Source of the DNA: Pseudomonadota bacterium
Lineage (GTDB): Bacteria > Pseudomonadota > Alphaproteobacteria > Sphingomonadales > Sphingomonadaceae
Assembly: GCA_023400405.1 (NCBI GenBank)
Contig: JAEXFD010000059.1
Location: 6,732 to 70,731, forward strand
Direction: 5' to 3'
Length of the DNA: 64,000 bases
The notes beneath the pieces are model-generated. The model made no database searches and was not told the origin of the DNA. It saw nothing but the letters and a program-made list of their open reading frames with translations. The translations under genes and the position numbers were made by a program. Shown here piece by piece: positions 16,942 through 24,808 of the stretch (position 1 is the stretch's first letter; every line of letters begins with the position of its first letter).

Positions 16942-17334
16942 ATGTCCCTGACGATCGGCAAATTGGCGGAGGCGGGCGGCGTTGGCGTCGAGACGGTGCG
17001 CTATTATCAGCGCCGCGGCCTGCTCGCCGAGCCCGAGCGCGGCTATCACGGCGGCGTGCGGCGCTACGATCAAGCCGATCTCCGCCGGCTCCGCTTCATT
17101 CGCTCCGCCCAGGCGGCCGGCTTCACGCTCGAACAGATCGCCGAACTCCTCGAACTCGACGCGCGCGACGATCGCGACCGTGCCCGTGCCCTGGCGCGCG
17201 AGCAGATCGCCCTGCTCGATCGCCGCATCGCCGAACTCACCGCCGCCCGCGACGCGCTCGGCAAGCTCGCGCACGAATGCGGCAAGGGCGGTGCCGGGCC
17301 GTGCCCGATCCTCTCGGCGTTCGAAACGGGTTGA
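16942..17334 (+). CDS. MerR-family metal/redox sensor
   Basis: This 130-residue regulator has the winged-helix start TIGKLAEAGGVGVETVRYYQRRGLL, the RRYDQADLRRLRFIR region and a coiled dimer helix. It has only two cysteines, Cys113 and Cys121, in CGKGGAGPCPI. Their seven-residue gap is that of CueR (monovalent copper/silver), and the cysteine that divalent sensors carry at the start of the dimer helix is missing. The operator, however, is mer-like. A GGAG at 16932–16935 serves as ribosome site and overlaps the operator. No mercury reductase is near. Confidence 0.88.
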   Translation: MSLTIGKLAEAGGVGVETVRYYQRRGLLAEPERGYHGGVRRYDQADLRRLRFIRSAQAAGFTLEQIAELLELDARDDRDRARALAREQIALLDRRIAELTAARDALGKLAHECGKGGAGPCPILSAFETG

Positions 17335-17375
17335 TCTGCCGTTGCTACAACAATGATATGTTGTATCAAGTTGCT

Positions 17376-18989
17376 ATGAACCTGCTCCGGCTTGGCCTCC
17401 TCGCCCCGCTTCTCCCGCCTAGTGCTGCGTCAGCAGCACCCGACCCGCAGGTGATCGGCTTTCCCGACGATATAGTGGAGGCTCATCGCCTGACCGGAAG
17501 CCGCACCGTTGCGGTGACCAGCTCGAAATTCCACGGCGGAGCGGGCGATGCGGAGATCCGCATCACGATCGATAGCGTTGGCAAGGTGATCGATGCCCGC
17601 GATCACGGCACCGATTTGCGCTACGCCAATCCGGCAGCGGCTTTGGCACGGGCACGCCAATGGACCTTCCGCCCTTTCCAATATCGTGGCCGCCCGGTCA
17701 CTGTGGTCGCCGATATTCGCGTGTCCTATCGGTTCGCACCGGCCTGGGCCGATCCGAGTGCCGACTTGCCGCCGATTGACTATGCCAACCTGCGCATCGA
17801 GCTGACGCGTGGCGGTTGCTACGGTCCTTGCCCCATATATAAGGTCGCGATCACGGGTGACGGCACAGTTCGCTACACGAGCACCGTCTTTGAAGACGGC
17901 GCGGGCGCGGTCCATCAGGAGTTCCACCCCAACGGTGCGCTCGTGGCGGGCGAGCATCGCGCGAAGATCGATCGGACCGCGCTCGATAGCCTGATCGCGA
18001 AATTCCGTGGCGCACATTTCTTCGGCCTTAAGCCCCGCTACGAAGCTTCGATTACCGACAGTTCTGCCTATGTTCTGCGCTTCACGACAGGCGGGCGCAC
18101 GATGGAGGTCACCGACTATGTCGGCCAGATGGTCGATATGCCCGAAGTGGTAACCGCACTCGAGGATGAAGTTGATCGAGTGGCGGGTTCGGCACGCTGG
18201 GTTGAGGGTAATGCCGAGACGGTGCCGGCGCTGATTGCCGAAGGGTTTGATCCGCGGTCTTCCGCAGGCGTTGCGCTCGCACAGGCTGCTGCGAACGAAG
18301 CCGTCCTCCTCGATTTGCTGGCGGCCGGAGTGCCGCTCGACCGCAGTGTCAAGGGGCCGCGCGATGCCCAGGCGCGCCCACTGGGGAGTGTGATGCTCGT
18401 GGATGCGCTGCGCTTCGGGCGGCCCACGGTGGCACAGGCGCTGATCGCGCGGGGTTGGCTGGCGAAATTGCCGCTGGCGGAGCGTTCGCGCCTATTCGCG
18501 GAAAGTGGTGGGGGCTGCGATCCGGCGGTGGCGAGGCTGCTGGTCGCTTCCGGGGTCAATCCGAACGCTCGGGCTCCGGCGGAGCGGGGGATAATGGTCA
18601 ATGGAGGCGGCACGGCACTGCACGCGGCACGCGCGTCCTATTCCGCCTGCAGGGCGCTTAAGGATCGTCTGCCCTTGGTGAGGGCGCTGCTCGCACTCGG
18701 TGTTGATCCTAATCTGGCGGATGGCGAAGGGGAGACGCCGCTCTGGAATGTCGAGGACCCGAATCTCCTGGCGCTGTTCCTCGCCTCGGGCGGACGTGCG
18801 GACGTCAAGGACAAGGAGGGCAATAGCCCGGCCTTCGGCAGCTGGACCGATCTGATCGTGTTGATGCTGCTCGAAGCAGGCGCAGATCCGCACGGCCACT
18901 ATTATGGAGGCAAGACGCTCCCGGCGACGACCAGCGAGCGCGCCATGCCTGCCACCGCAGCCTGGCTGGCGGCACGGGGTATTCGATAG
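17376..18989 (+). CDS. Exported TonB_C-like / DUF6438 / ankyrin-repeat protein
   Basis: The protein has 537 residues. A signal peptide spans about 1–20. Residues 57–118 resemble a TonB C-terminal or energy-transducer domain (AEIRITIDSVGKV...ARQWTFRPFQYRGRPV). Residues about 139–265 match DUF6438 (IELTRGGCYGPCPIYKVAITGDG with a CYGPCP cysteine pair). The C-terminal half holds ankyrin-like repeats (LLVASGVNPNAR, LLALGVDPNLADGEGETPL, LLEAGADPHGH). The combination suggests a periplasmic protein-binding scaffold. A start at 17358 is also possible. It is 41 bases after the MerR gene but no link is shown. Confidence 0.75.
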   Translation: MNLLRLGLLAPLLPPSAASAAPDPQVIGFPDDIVEAHRLTGSRTVAVTSSKFHGGAGDAEIRITIDSVGKVIDARDHGTDLRYANPAAALARARQWTFRPFQYRGRPVTVVADIRVSYRFAPAWADPSADLPPIDYANLRIELTRGGCYGPCPIYKVAITGDGTVRYTSTVFEDGAGAVHQEFHPNGALVAGEHRAKIDRTALDSLIAKFRGAHFFGLKPRYEASITDSSAYVLRFTTGGRTMEVTDYVGQMVDMPEVVTALEDEVDRVAGSARWVEGNAETVPALIAEGFDPRSSAGVALAQAAANEAVLLDLLAAGVPLDRSVKGPRDAQARPLGSVMLVDALRFGRPTVAQALIARGWLAKLPLAERSRLFAESGGGCDPAVARLLVASGVNPNARAPAERGIMVNGGGTALHAARASYSACRALKDRLPLVRALLALGVDPNLADGEGETPLWNVEDPNLLALFLASGGRADVKDKEGNSPAFGSWTDLIVLMLLEAGADPHGHYYGGKTLPATTSERAMPATAAWLAARGIR

Positions 18990-19101
18990 CCCCTGGTCAA
19001 GTCGATCTAGCCCTGTGCGGGTGCGCGGCTCGCGCCCTGTCTTGGATCGCCATAGCCGGGCCGGGGTCGCTCTCCGCGCCCCCGCGCGGCCGCGCGCAAG
19101 C

Positions 19102-20199
19102 TCAGCTGTGCAGGAAGTGCATCACGTCGCCGTCCTTGACGACATAGGCCTTGCCCTCGGCGCGCAGCTTGCCCGCTTCGCGCGCCCGCGCCTCGCCGCC
19201 CAGCGAGACGAAATCGTCATAGGCGATCGTCTCGGCGCGGATGAAGCCCTTCTCGAAGTCGCTGTGGATCACCCCGGCGGCTTCGGGGGCGGTAGCGCCC
19301 TGGTGCACCGTCCAGGCGCGCGCTTCCTTGGGCCCCACGGTGAAGAAGGTCAGCAAGTGGAGCAGCGTGTAGCCGGCGCGGATCACGCGGGCGAGGCCGG
19401 TCTCCTCCAGGCCGAGCTCGGCGAGGAACTCGCCGCGATCCTCGGCCGGCATGGTCGCGATCTCCGCCTCGATCGCGGCGGAAACGACCACGGCTTCGGC
19501 GCCTTCCGCCTTGGCCTTGGCGAAGACCTTGGCCGAAAGATCGTTGCCGTTGGCCGCGTCTTCCTCGTTGACGTTGCAGACATAGAGGACCGGCTTGCTG
19601 GTGAGCAGCTGTGCCTGGCGGAATACGCGTTCCTCGTCCGCGTCCTTCGGCTCGGTCAGCCGCGCCGGCTTGCCGTCGCGCAGCAGGTCGAGCGCCTGGC
19701 CGAGCACGCTGGCCGAGACCTTGGCCTCCTTGTCGCCCTGCGCCGCCTTCTTCTGGAAATTGGGCACGCGCTTCTCGAGGCTTTCCAGATCGGAGAGCAT
19801 CAGCTCGGTATCCACCGTCTCGGCATCGGCGATCGGATCGACCTTGTTGTCGACATGCTGGATGTCGTCATTCTCGAAGCAGCGCAGGACATGGACGATC
19901 GCGTCCACCTCGCGGATGTTGCCCAGGAACTGGTTGCCCAGCCCCTCGCCCTGGCTCGCCCCGCGGACGAGGCCGGCGATATCGACGAAGCCAAGCTGCG
20001 TTTCGATGATCTTCTGCGATCCGGCGATCTCGGCCAGCTTGTCCAGCCGGACGTCGGGCACCGCGACGTTCCCGACATTGGGCTCGATCGTGCAGAAGGG
20101 ATAATTCGCCGCCTGCGCCGCGGCCGTTTCGGTCAGCGCGTTGAAGAGCGTCGACTTGCCGACGTTCGGAAGGCCGACGATGCCGCAGCGGAAACCCAT
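19102..20199 (-). CDS. ychF: Redox-regulated ATPase YchF (Obg family)
   Basis: YchF is a universal Obg-like P-loop ATPase that binds ribosomes and acts in the oxidative stress response. The 365-residue protein shows the GLPNVGKST loop, the G2 and G3 regions with DIAGLVRGASQGEGLGN, the NVNEED in place of NKxD (which marks ATP preference), and a C-terminal TGS domain ending AYVVKDGDVMHF. The ATG at 20199 gives the conserved N-terminus MGFRCGIVG; the longer frame to 20247 is not conserved-looking. Confidence 0.95.
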   Translation of the reverse strand: MGFRCGIVGLPNVGKSTLFNALTETAAAQAANYPFCTIEPNVGNVAVPDVRLDKLAEIAGSQKIIETQLGFVDIAGLVRGASQGEGLGNQFLGNIREVDAIVHVLRCFENDDIQHVDNKVDPIADAETVDTELMLSDLESLEKRVPNFQKKAAQGDKEAKVSASVLGQALDLLRDGKPARLTEPKDADEERVFRQAQLLTSKPVLYVCNVNEEDAANGNDLSAKVFAKAKAEGAEAVVVSAAIEAEIATMPAEDRGEFLAELGLEETGLARVIRAGYTLLHLLTFFTVGPKEARAWTVHQGATAPEAAGVIHSDFEKGFIRAETIAYDDFVSLGGEARAREAGKLRAEGKAYVVKDGDVMHFLHS

Positions 20200-20318
20200 A
20201 GTTGTTCGTCCTGGAAATGCTCGGGAAAGGCGCCCCGATAGAGGCAAGCCGCCGTTTTTGCCAGCGCGTTGACTTGGGGCCGCGCAGTGTCAGACTGGCG
20301 GGATAATCGGAGAGGGGA

Positions 20319-20882
20319 ATGGCGATGAACCAATGGGGCAAATCCGCCTGGCTGCTGCTGGCGGCCGGGCTGGCGGCGTGCAGCGACGGCGGGGCAGGGG
20401 AGCGGGCGCAGGCCGAGGCCAAGGCGCAGGCCGATGCCGCGGCGAAGCAGCGCAAGCTTCAGGAGGATGTCGCGCACAATGTCGGCTGCCTGTCCGCGCT
20501 CCGCTGGCAGCGCGCCACGGTGGCGGGCGACGTGAAGCCCTATCAGGACTTCTATCAGGCCAAGCTCGAACAGGCGCTGGGCGGCGAGATTCTGGCCAAG
20601 GGCGCGGACGGCGCCCCGACGCTGTCGCGCTCGAACACCTATGATTACGTCCAATGGGCCTATCCGCGCGACGTCGAGACCCGGTTCCGCGCCGGCAAGG
20701 ACAAGGATGGCGACGGCAAGGTGAGCGAGGAGGAACGCAGCGGCAAGGGCTTGGACATGGTCGTCCAATGCGTCCAGTTCGCCGCCGAAATGGGGCAGGG
20801 CCCGCTCGCCAGGCAGGACAATATCGCGCGGATGACCTCGCTTCAGGGCGTGCGCAAGCGGCTGCGCGACAAGCCCGCCTGA
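20319..20882 (+). CDS. Lipoprotein with an EF-hand-like loop
   Basis: This is a 187-residue protein with a lipoprotein signal (AAGLAACSDG lipobox, cysteine about residue 21), an Ala/Gln/Lys coiled stretch (about 28–48), and the segment DKDGDGKVSEEE (near residue 130), which matches a calcium-binding EF-hand loop. A single pair of cysteines (VGCLS, VQCVQ) may form a disulfide. An alternative start at the second ATG (20325) has a better-spaced GGGG ribosome site. No known family; calcium binding is an inference. Confidence 0.7.
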   Translation: MAMNQWGKSAWLLLAAGLAACSDGGAGERAQAEAKAQADAAAKQRKLQEDVAHNVGCLSALRWQRATVAGDVKPYQDFYQAKLEQALGGEILAKGADGAPTLSRSNTYDYVQWAYPRDVETRFRAGKDKDGDGKVSEEERSGKGLDMVVQCVQFAAEMGQGPLARQDNIARMTSLQGVRKRLRDKPA

Positions 20883-21060
20883 TCGCCCGATCGGGTGCCG
20901 GCGCGACGCCAGCGGTTGCAGTTGCGCGGCGCTGTCCCTAAGGCCTTCGAAGTGCCGCATTGGGCGCGGAAGAACGGCGTTGCGCCGCGGTGGCGCGCGC
21001 CGTTCATCTGCCGTACAGCGCGGCGCCCGTTGGTATCCGAGTGACTTGAGGGAGCAGGGA

Positions 21061-22050
21061 ATGATTCGCCGTCATATCTATATGAGCGCCATTGCGGCGA
21101 CGGCCGTGCTGACGGGATGCAGCGGCAGCAAGGACAATCCCAGCCCGACCCCGACGCCGACGAGCTCGGTCACGCCCACGCCGACGCCGACCGCGACCTA
21201 TACCGGGTTCCCGCTCGCCGCGCAGACCGAATTCAACACCTTCGATGCCGCGATCAGCTATACCGGCGATCCGGCCACCGGCGCCGTCACGCTCGGTACG
21301 CCGATCACCGAGACGCTGACCAACCGCGTCCGCCTCGCCACCGGCCCGTCGCCGACCGTGAACACCTATGTGATGCACGAGAATGTCGAGGAAACCCGCT
21401 TCGCCACGGCTACGCCGACGGTGCCGTCGGCCCCGGCCAACCCCGAGTTCATCTTCCGCAGCGACGATACCACCACCGCGGGCAAGTTCGCGCAGATCGA
21501 ATTCCTCAACAACGTCGTCCCGAACACGATCACCAGCGACACCGCCCTCGCGCTCAGCCGGGTGAGCTATGCGAACTGGTGGCGCGGCGATTCGACCTCG
21601 GGCCAGAAGCGGCTGACCTACACCACCTGGGGCTATGGCACGCTGGGCTATGACATGCCGACCACCGGCACGGTCACCTATAGCGTGCGAGTCGTCGGCC
21701 GGCTGGTCAGCGTCGCGGGCAATGCGACGGCGATCAATCGCGTCACCGGCACCGCGACGATGTCGACCAACTTCGCGACGGGCGTCGTCAATGTCTCGAT
21801 GACGCTCAGTACGCTGCCGGCCGGCGGCGGCGCGGCGGTGCCCTATGGCACCTTCACCGCGCAGGGCGGCATCCCGTCGGGGCAGAACCAGTGGACCGGC
21901 AGCTTCACCACCGGCAGCCCGCTCTCGGGCACGCTGGCGGGCGGCTTCTTCGGCTATCAGGCCGAGCAGGTCGGCGTCGTGTTCTCCGCCGCGGGCACGT
22001 TCAACGGCGCCGATCAGCGCCTGATCGGCGTGGTCGTCGGCAAGAAGTAA
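21061..22050 (+). CDS. TbpB-like surface lipoprotein
   Basis: The 329-residue protein has a lipobox (VLTGCSG, cysteine about residue 20), a Pro/Thr-repeat linker (PSPTPTPT, TPTPTPTATY) and then a beta-rich body. The C-terminal part reads as one transferrin-binding-protein B type beta-barrel: GTFTAQGG...WTGSF, then GGFFGYQAEQVGVVFSAAG, the box that in this superfamily reads G-x-F-Y-G-P-x-A-x-E-x-G-G-x-F. Members are surface lipoproteins that bind host or environmental ligands. No Slam-type exporter is present here. A strong terminator follows 23 bases downstream. Confidence 0.75.
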   Translation: MIRRHIYMSAIAATAVLTGCSGSKDNPSPTPTPTSSVTPTPTPTATYTGFPLAAQTEFNTFDAAISYTGDPATGAVTLGTPITETLTNRVRLATGPSPTVNTYVMHENVEETRFATATPTVPSAPANPEFIFRSDDTTTAGKFAQIEFLNNVVPNTITSDTALALSRVSYANWWRGDSTSGQKRLTYTTWGYGTLGYDMPTTGTVTYSVRVVGRLVSVAGNATAINRVTGTATMSTNFATGVVNVSMTLSTLPAGGGAAVPYGTFTAQGGIPSGQNQWTGSFTTGSPLSGTLAGGFFGYQAEQVGVVFSAAGTFNGADQRLIGVVVGKK

Positions 22051-22072
22051 GCCGAACGGCTTCGGAATACGG

Positions 22073-22100
22073 AAGGGCCCCGGTTCGCCGGGGCCTTTTT
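22073..22100 (+). terminator. Terminator of the TbpB-like gene
   Basis: GGCCCCGG and CCGGGGCC form a perfect stem around TTCG (22076–22095), then TTTTT. It ends the transcript before the convergent pth gene. Confidence 0.9.
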
Positions 22101-22110
22101 CGTTGGCGCG

Positions 22111-22680
22111 CTAATCCTGGAGCCGCAGCGCCACGTCGCTCATGAAGCGGGCATCGTCGCCCGACGCCAGCCACGGCGCCTCGGCGGCAATCGCGCCGAG
22201 CATGTCGGCCAGCGGGTCGATCTCGGCCTTGGCGAAATTGCCGAGCACATAGCCGTGCACCCGGTCCTTGTGGCCCGGATGGCCGATGCCGATCCGCACG
22301 CGCCGGAAATCGGGGCCGAGATGCGCATCGGTCGAGCGCAGGCCATTATGCCCCGCGGTGCCGCCGCCAGTCTTCACCTTCACCTTGAACGGCGCGAGGT
22401 CGAGCTCGTCGTGGAAGACGGTGACGTCGCCCGGCGCGAGCTTGTAGAAGTCCATCGCCGATCGGATCGCGCGGCCGCTCTCGTTCATGAACGTGCCGGG
22501 CTTGAGCAGCACCAGCTTCTCGCTGCCGATCCGCCCTTCCTGGGTCCAGCCCTGGAACTGCTTCTTGGGCGCGGAGAAACCGTGCACTTCGGCGATGGCG
22601 TCGATCGCCATGAACCCGACATTGTGCCGGTGCATCGCATATTGCGGGCCCGGATTGCCCAGGCCGACCCAAAGCTGCAT
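22111..22680 (-). CDS. pth: Peptidyl-tRNA hydrolase
   Basis: Pth frees tRNA from peptidyl-tRNA that drops off the ribosome. The 189-residue protein has the GLGNPG start with Asn9, the catalytic histidine in MHRHNVGF (His19), the FMNESG segment and the HDELDL and GGGTAGHNG blocks. It follows rplY on the same strand, an arrangement seen in many bacteria. The spacer between the two holds a CTCTCCCC repeat and another palindrome. Confidence 0.95.
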   Translation of the reverse strand: MQLWVGLGNPGPQYAMHRHNVGFMAIDAIAEVHGFSAPKKQFQGWTQEGRIGSEKLVLLKPGTFMNESGRAIRSAMDFYKLAPGDVTVFHDELDLAPFKVKVKTGGGTAGHNGLRSTDAHLGPDFRRVRIGIGHPGHKDRVHGYVLGNFAKAEIDPLADMLGAIAAEAPWLASGDDARFMSDVALRLQD

Positions 22681-22689
22681 CGGAACTCC

Positions 22690-22848
22690 CTGTCCCCTTC
22701 AGGGGCGCATCAGATCGGTGCTGCCCCCGGCAGCACCTGGATCGCGTGGGGCGCGATCCACTGATGCGGGTTGGGGAGAGGGGAAGTGCGATGCACTGCC
22801 CTCTCTGCCCCTCTCCCAACCCTCTCCCCTGAAGGGGAGAGGGCTAGA
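22690..22848. repeat. CTCTCCCC/GGGGAGAG palindromic repeat cluster
   Basis: The pth–rplY spacer is filled with inverted repeats. The main unit is CCCTCTCCCC TGAA GGGGAGAGGG (about 22823–22846), preceded by CCCTCTCTGCCCCTCTCCCAA. A second palindrome with GGATCGCG/CGCGATCC arms lies at 22738–22760. The main unit is almost the same as the two units inside glyS at 27039–27173. Confidence 0.75.
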
Positions 22849-22852
22849 TTCG

Positions 22853-23476
22853 TTATTCGCCCTCGGCCTCGCCCGCCTCGGCGGTCTCGCCCTGGCTGGT
22901 GTCGCCTTCGCTCGACTTGAGCGCCGACGGCGCCACCACGGTGGCGATGGTGAAGTCGCGATCGGTGATCGCCGTCTCGGCGCCCTTGGGCAGGGTCACG
23001 GCCGAGATGTGCAGCGAATCGCCGACATCGAGGCCCTTGAGCGAGATCGTCACGCCTTCGGGGATCTCGGCCGCATCGACCACCAGCTCAAGCTCGTGGC
23101 GCACGACGTTGAGCACGCCGCCGCGCTTCAGGCCCGGCGCTTCCTCTTCGTCGACGAACACGATCGGCACATTGACGTGCACCTTGGCGTGCTCGGAGAT
23201 GCGCAGGAAGTCGACATGGACCGGACGATCGCTGACGACGTCGAAGGTCACGTCCTTGGGCAGCGTGCGCTCGCCGTTGATCATCACGACCGAGTTGAAG
23301 AAATGCCCAGTCATCAGCAGCTTGGTGAGCTCGCGCTCGCCAACATGGATGCTCTTCGGATCCTGCTTGTTGCCGTAGATCACGGCGGGGACGCGGCCTT
23401 CACGACGAAGCGAACGGGAGGCTCCCTTGCCAACCTGCTCGCGCGCCTCGGCCGACAGCGTAAGCGTATCGCTCAT
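22853..23476 (-). CDS. rplY: 50S ribosomal protein L25 / general stress protein Ctc
   Basis: L25 binds 5S rRNA. This 207-residue form is the longer Ctc type: an N-terminal L25 domain (SRSLRREGRVPAVIYG, about residues 25–40) and a C-terminal beta domain of about 95 residues, then an acidic Glu/Gly tail. The ATG at 23476 gives MSDTLTLSAEAREQVGKG, the common start. It lies upstream of pth on the same strand. Confidence 0.95.
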   Translation of the reverse strand: MSDTLTLSAEAREQVGKGASRSLRREGRVPAVIYGNKQDPKSIHVGERELTKLLMTGHFFNSVVMINGERTLPKDVTFDVVSDRPVHVDFLRISEHAKVHVNVPIVFVDEEEAPGLKRGGVLNVVRHELELVVDAAEIPEGVTISLKGLDVGDSLHISAVTLPKGAETAITDRDFTIATVVAPSALKSSEGDTSQGETAEAGEAEGE

Positions 23477-23597
23477 GTGTCGTTCCAATTCGCTAGGAGT
23501 TCATTCAATGCAACCGGCCAGGCCTCCAGGGATGACCCTGGCACGGAAGGCGCGCGCATAGCGGGGGCCGGGGGAAAAGGCAAGGCGTCCTCACTCC

Positions 23598-23621
23598 CCT
23601 CTCCCGCGAAAGCGGGAGGGA
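23598..23621. repeat. Short GC hairpin repeat
   Basis: CTCCCGC (23601–23607) pairs with GCGGGAG (23612–23618) around GAAA. There is no T run, so it is more like the REP hairpins of this genome than a terminator. Confidence 0.45.
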
Positions 23622-23628
23622 GCCCTGT

Positions 23629-24501
23629 TCAATACGCCACCCGCTCCACCTTCAGCCCGCGCCTCGCGAGTTCGACCTGCACGCTCTGGCTGCCCGCGAG
23701 ATGGCCGGCGCCCACTGCGACGAACACGGTGCCCGGCCGCTGCATCCGCTTGGCGATCCAGTCCGCCCAATTCCGGTTGCGCCGGACGAGCAGCGCCTCC
23801 GCGATCTCGGGCGAGCTCGCCATGTCCTCGTTGACCAGCCGCGCCAGTCCCTCGGCATCGCCCTTGCGCCAGGCAGTCACCGCCTGATCGAGCTTGGCGC
23901 CGGCCTGGGGCAAGTCGTCGATCGCCTCGACCAGCATCGCGCGCTGGGCGGGCGGCGAGAGCGCATCGAAATAGCCGAGCTGCTGGCGCGCGCTCTCCAG
24001 CCCTTCGATCTGCTTGCCGCTGGCCTTGGCCGCGTCGGTCAGCTGCTGCTCGGCCCCCTGCTTGTCGTCATAGCCGAGCTGCCGCAGCGGCAGCACCGAG
24101 AGCATCGTCGCGGCGAACCAGGGATCGGCATGGTCGAGCGCATTGGGAGCAAGGCCGAGCTCGGGCAGCGCCGCGCGCATCTTCTCCGCTTCGGCGCGCG
24201 GCAGCTGATCGGGCAGCGGCGGGCCGCCGGGATGGGTGCCGAGCTCGGTGACGATTTGCTGCATCTCCGCCTCGGGCGGCATCACCAGTTCGAGCACCAG
24301 CGTGTTCGACGCATCGAACGCCTTGCGCACCCCGCCGTCGAACCAGTGCAGGCCGGGCTTGAGGACATGGACGGTCCCGAACAGATAGATCGTCGTATCG
24401 GCATCCTTCACCACCCACAGCGCCGGATCGGCCTGGTCGGCGGGCGGCGCGGCGCGGCAGCCGCACAGGAGCAGGGCGAGGGCGAAGGCGGCGCGGAACA
24501 T
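23629..24501 (-). CDS. TraB/GumN-family lipoprotein
   Basis: This 290-residue protein has a lipobox (LALLLCGCRA) and the TraB/GumN fold markers: YLFGTVHVLKPG near the N-terminus with the GxxH motif, ELV...PPEAEMQQ, and the C-terminal VAVGAGHLAGSQS. This family is related to Tiki-type metal proteases, but no bacterial GumN function is settled. It stands alone between repeat-rich spacers. Confidence 0.85.
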   Translation of the reverse strand: MFRAAFALALLLCGCRAAPPADQADPALWVVKDADTTIYLFGTVHVLKPGLHWFDGGVRKAFDASNTLVLELVMPPEAEMQQIVTELGTHPGGPPLPDQLPRAEAEKMRAALPELGLAPNALDHADPWFAATMLSVLPLRQLGYDDKQGAEQQLTDAAKASGKQIEGLESARQQLGYFDALSPPAQRAMLVEAIDDLPQAGAKLDQAVTAWRKGDAEGLARLVNEDMASSPEIAEALLVRRNRNWADWIAKRMQRPGTVFVAVGAGHLAGSQSVQVELARRGLKVERVAY

Positions 24502-24808
24502 GGGGGCGTTGTGGCGGCACGGGCGGCGGAGTCAACGGCCCCCAACCCCGTCATCCCAGCCTTCCCCCCAATCCCGTCATCCCAGCGCAAGCTGGGATCT
24601 CCCGCAGTAGCGCGAACCGCTATCACCCCGCTTCTCCCAGAGGTCCCAGCTTTCGCTGGGACGACGAAGGAGTGGGAAAGCGTGATCACCCCGCTTCTTC
24701 CAAAGATCCCAGCTTTCGCTGGGACGACGAAATAGGTGGGGAAAGCGGGATCGCCCCTCGGGGCAACCCCGGTTGACCCCCTTGGCGCCCTGCGCCAAAG
24801 CGTCGCGC
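24502..24808. repeat. Gene-free stretch with three REP hairpins
   Basis: This 307-base interval between the GumN gene and glyQ holds no gene. It carries three copies of a hairpin with CCCAGC/GCTGGG arms: 24581–24596 (loop GCAA), 24645–24660 and 24708–24723 (loop TTTC). The last two are followed by the same GACGACGA tail and lie 63 bases apart. The first copy is flanked by CCGTCAT and GATCT. The order and spacing fit a REP cluster. Confidence 0.8.

Noticed and set aside
14797..17334. A mercury-resistance operon
   Set aside because: There is no merA, merT or merP and the sensor lacks the third mercury cysteine; only the operator is mer-like.
24561..24731. Possible CRISPR-like array
   Set aside because: There are only three hairpin copies with short arms and unequal spacing, and no spacers of constant length or cas genes.
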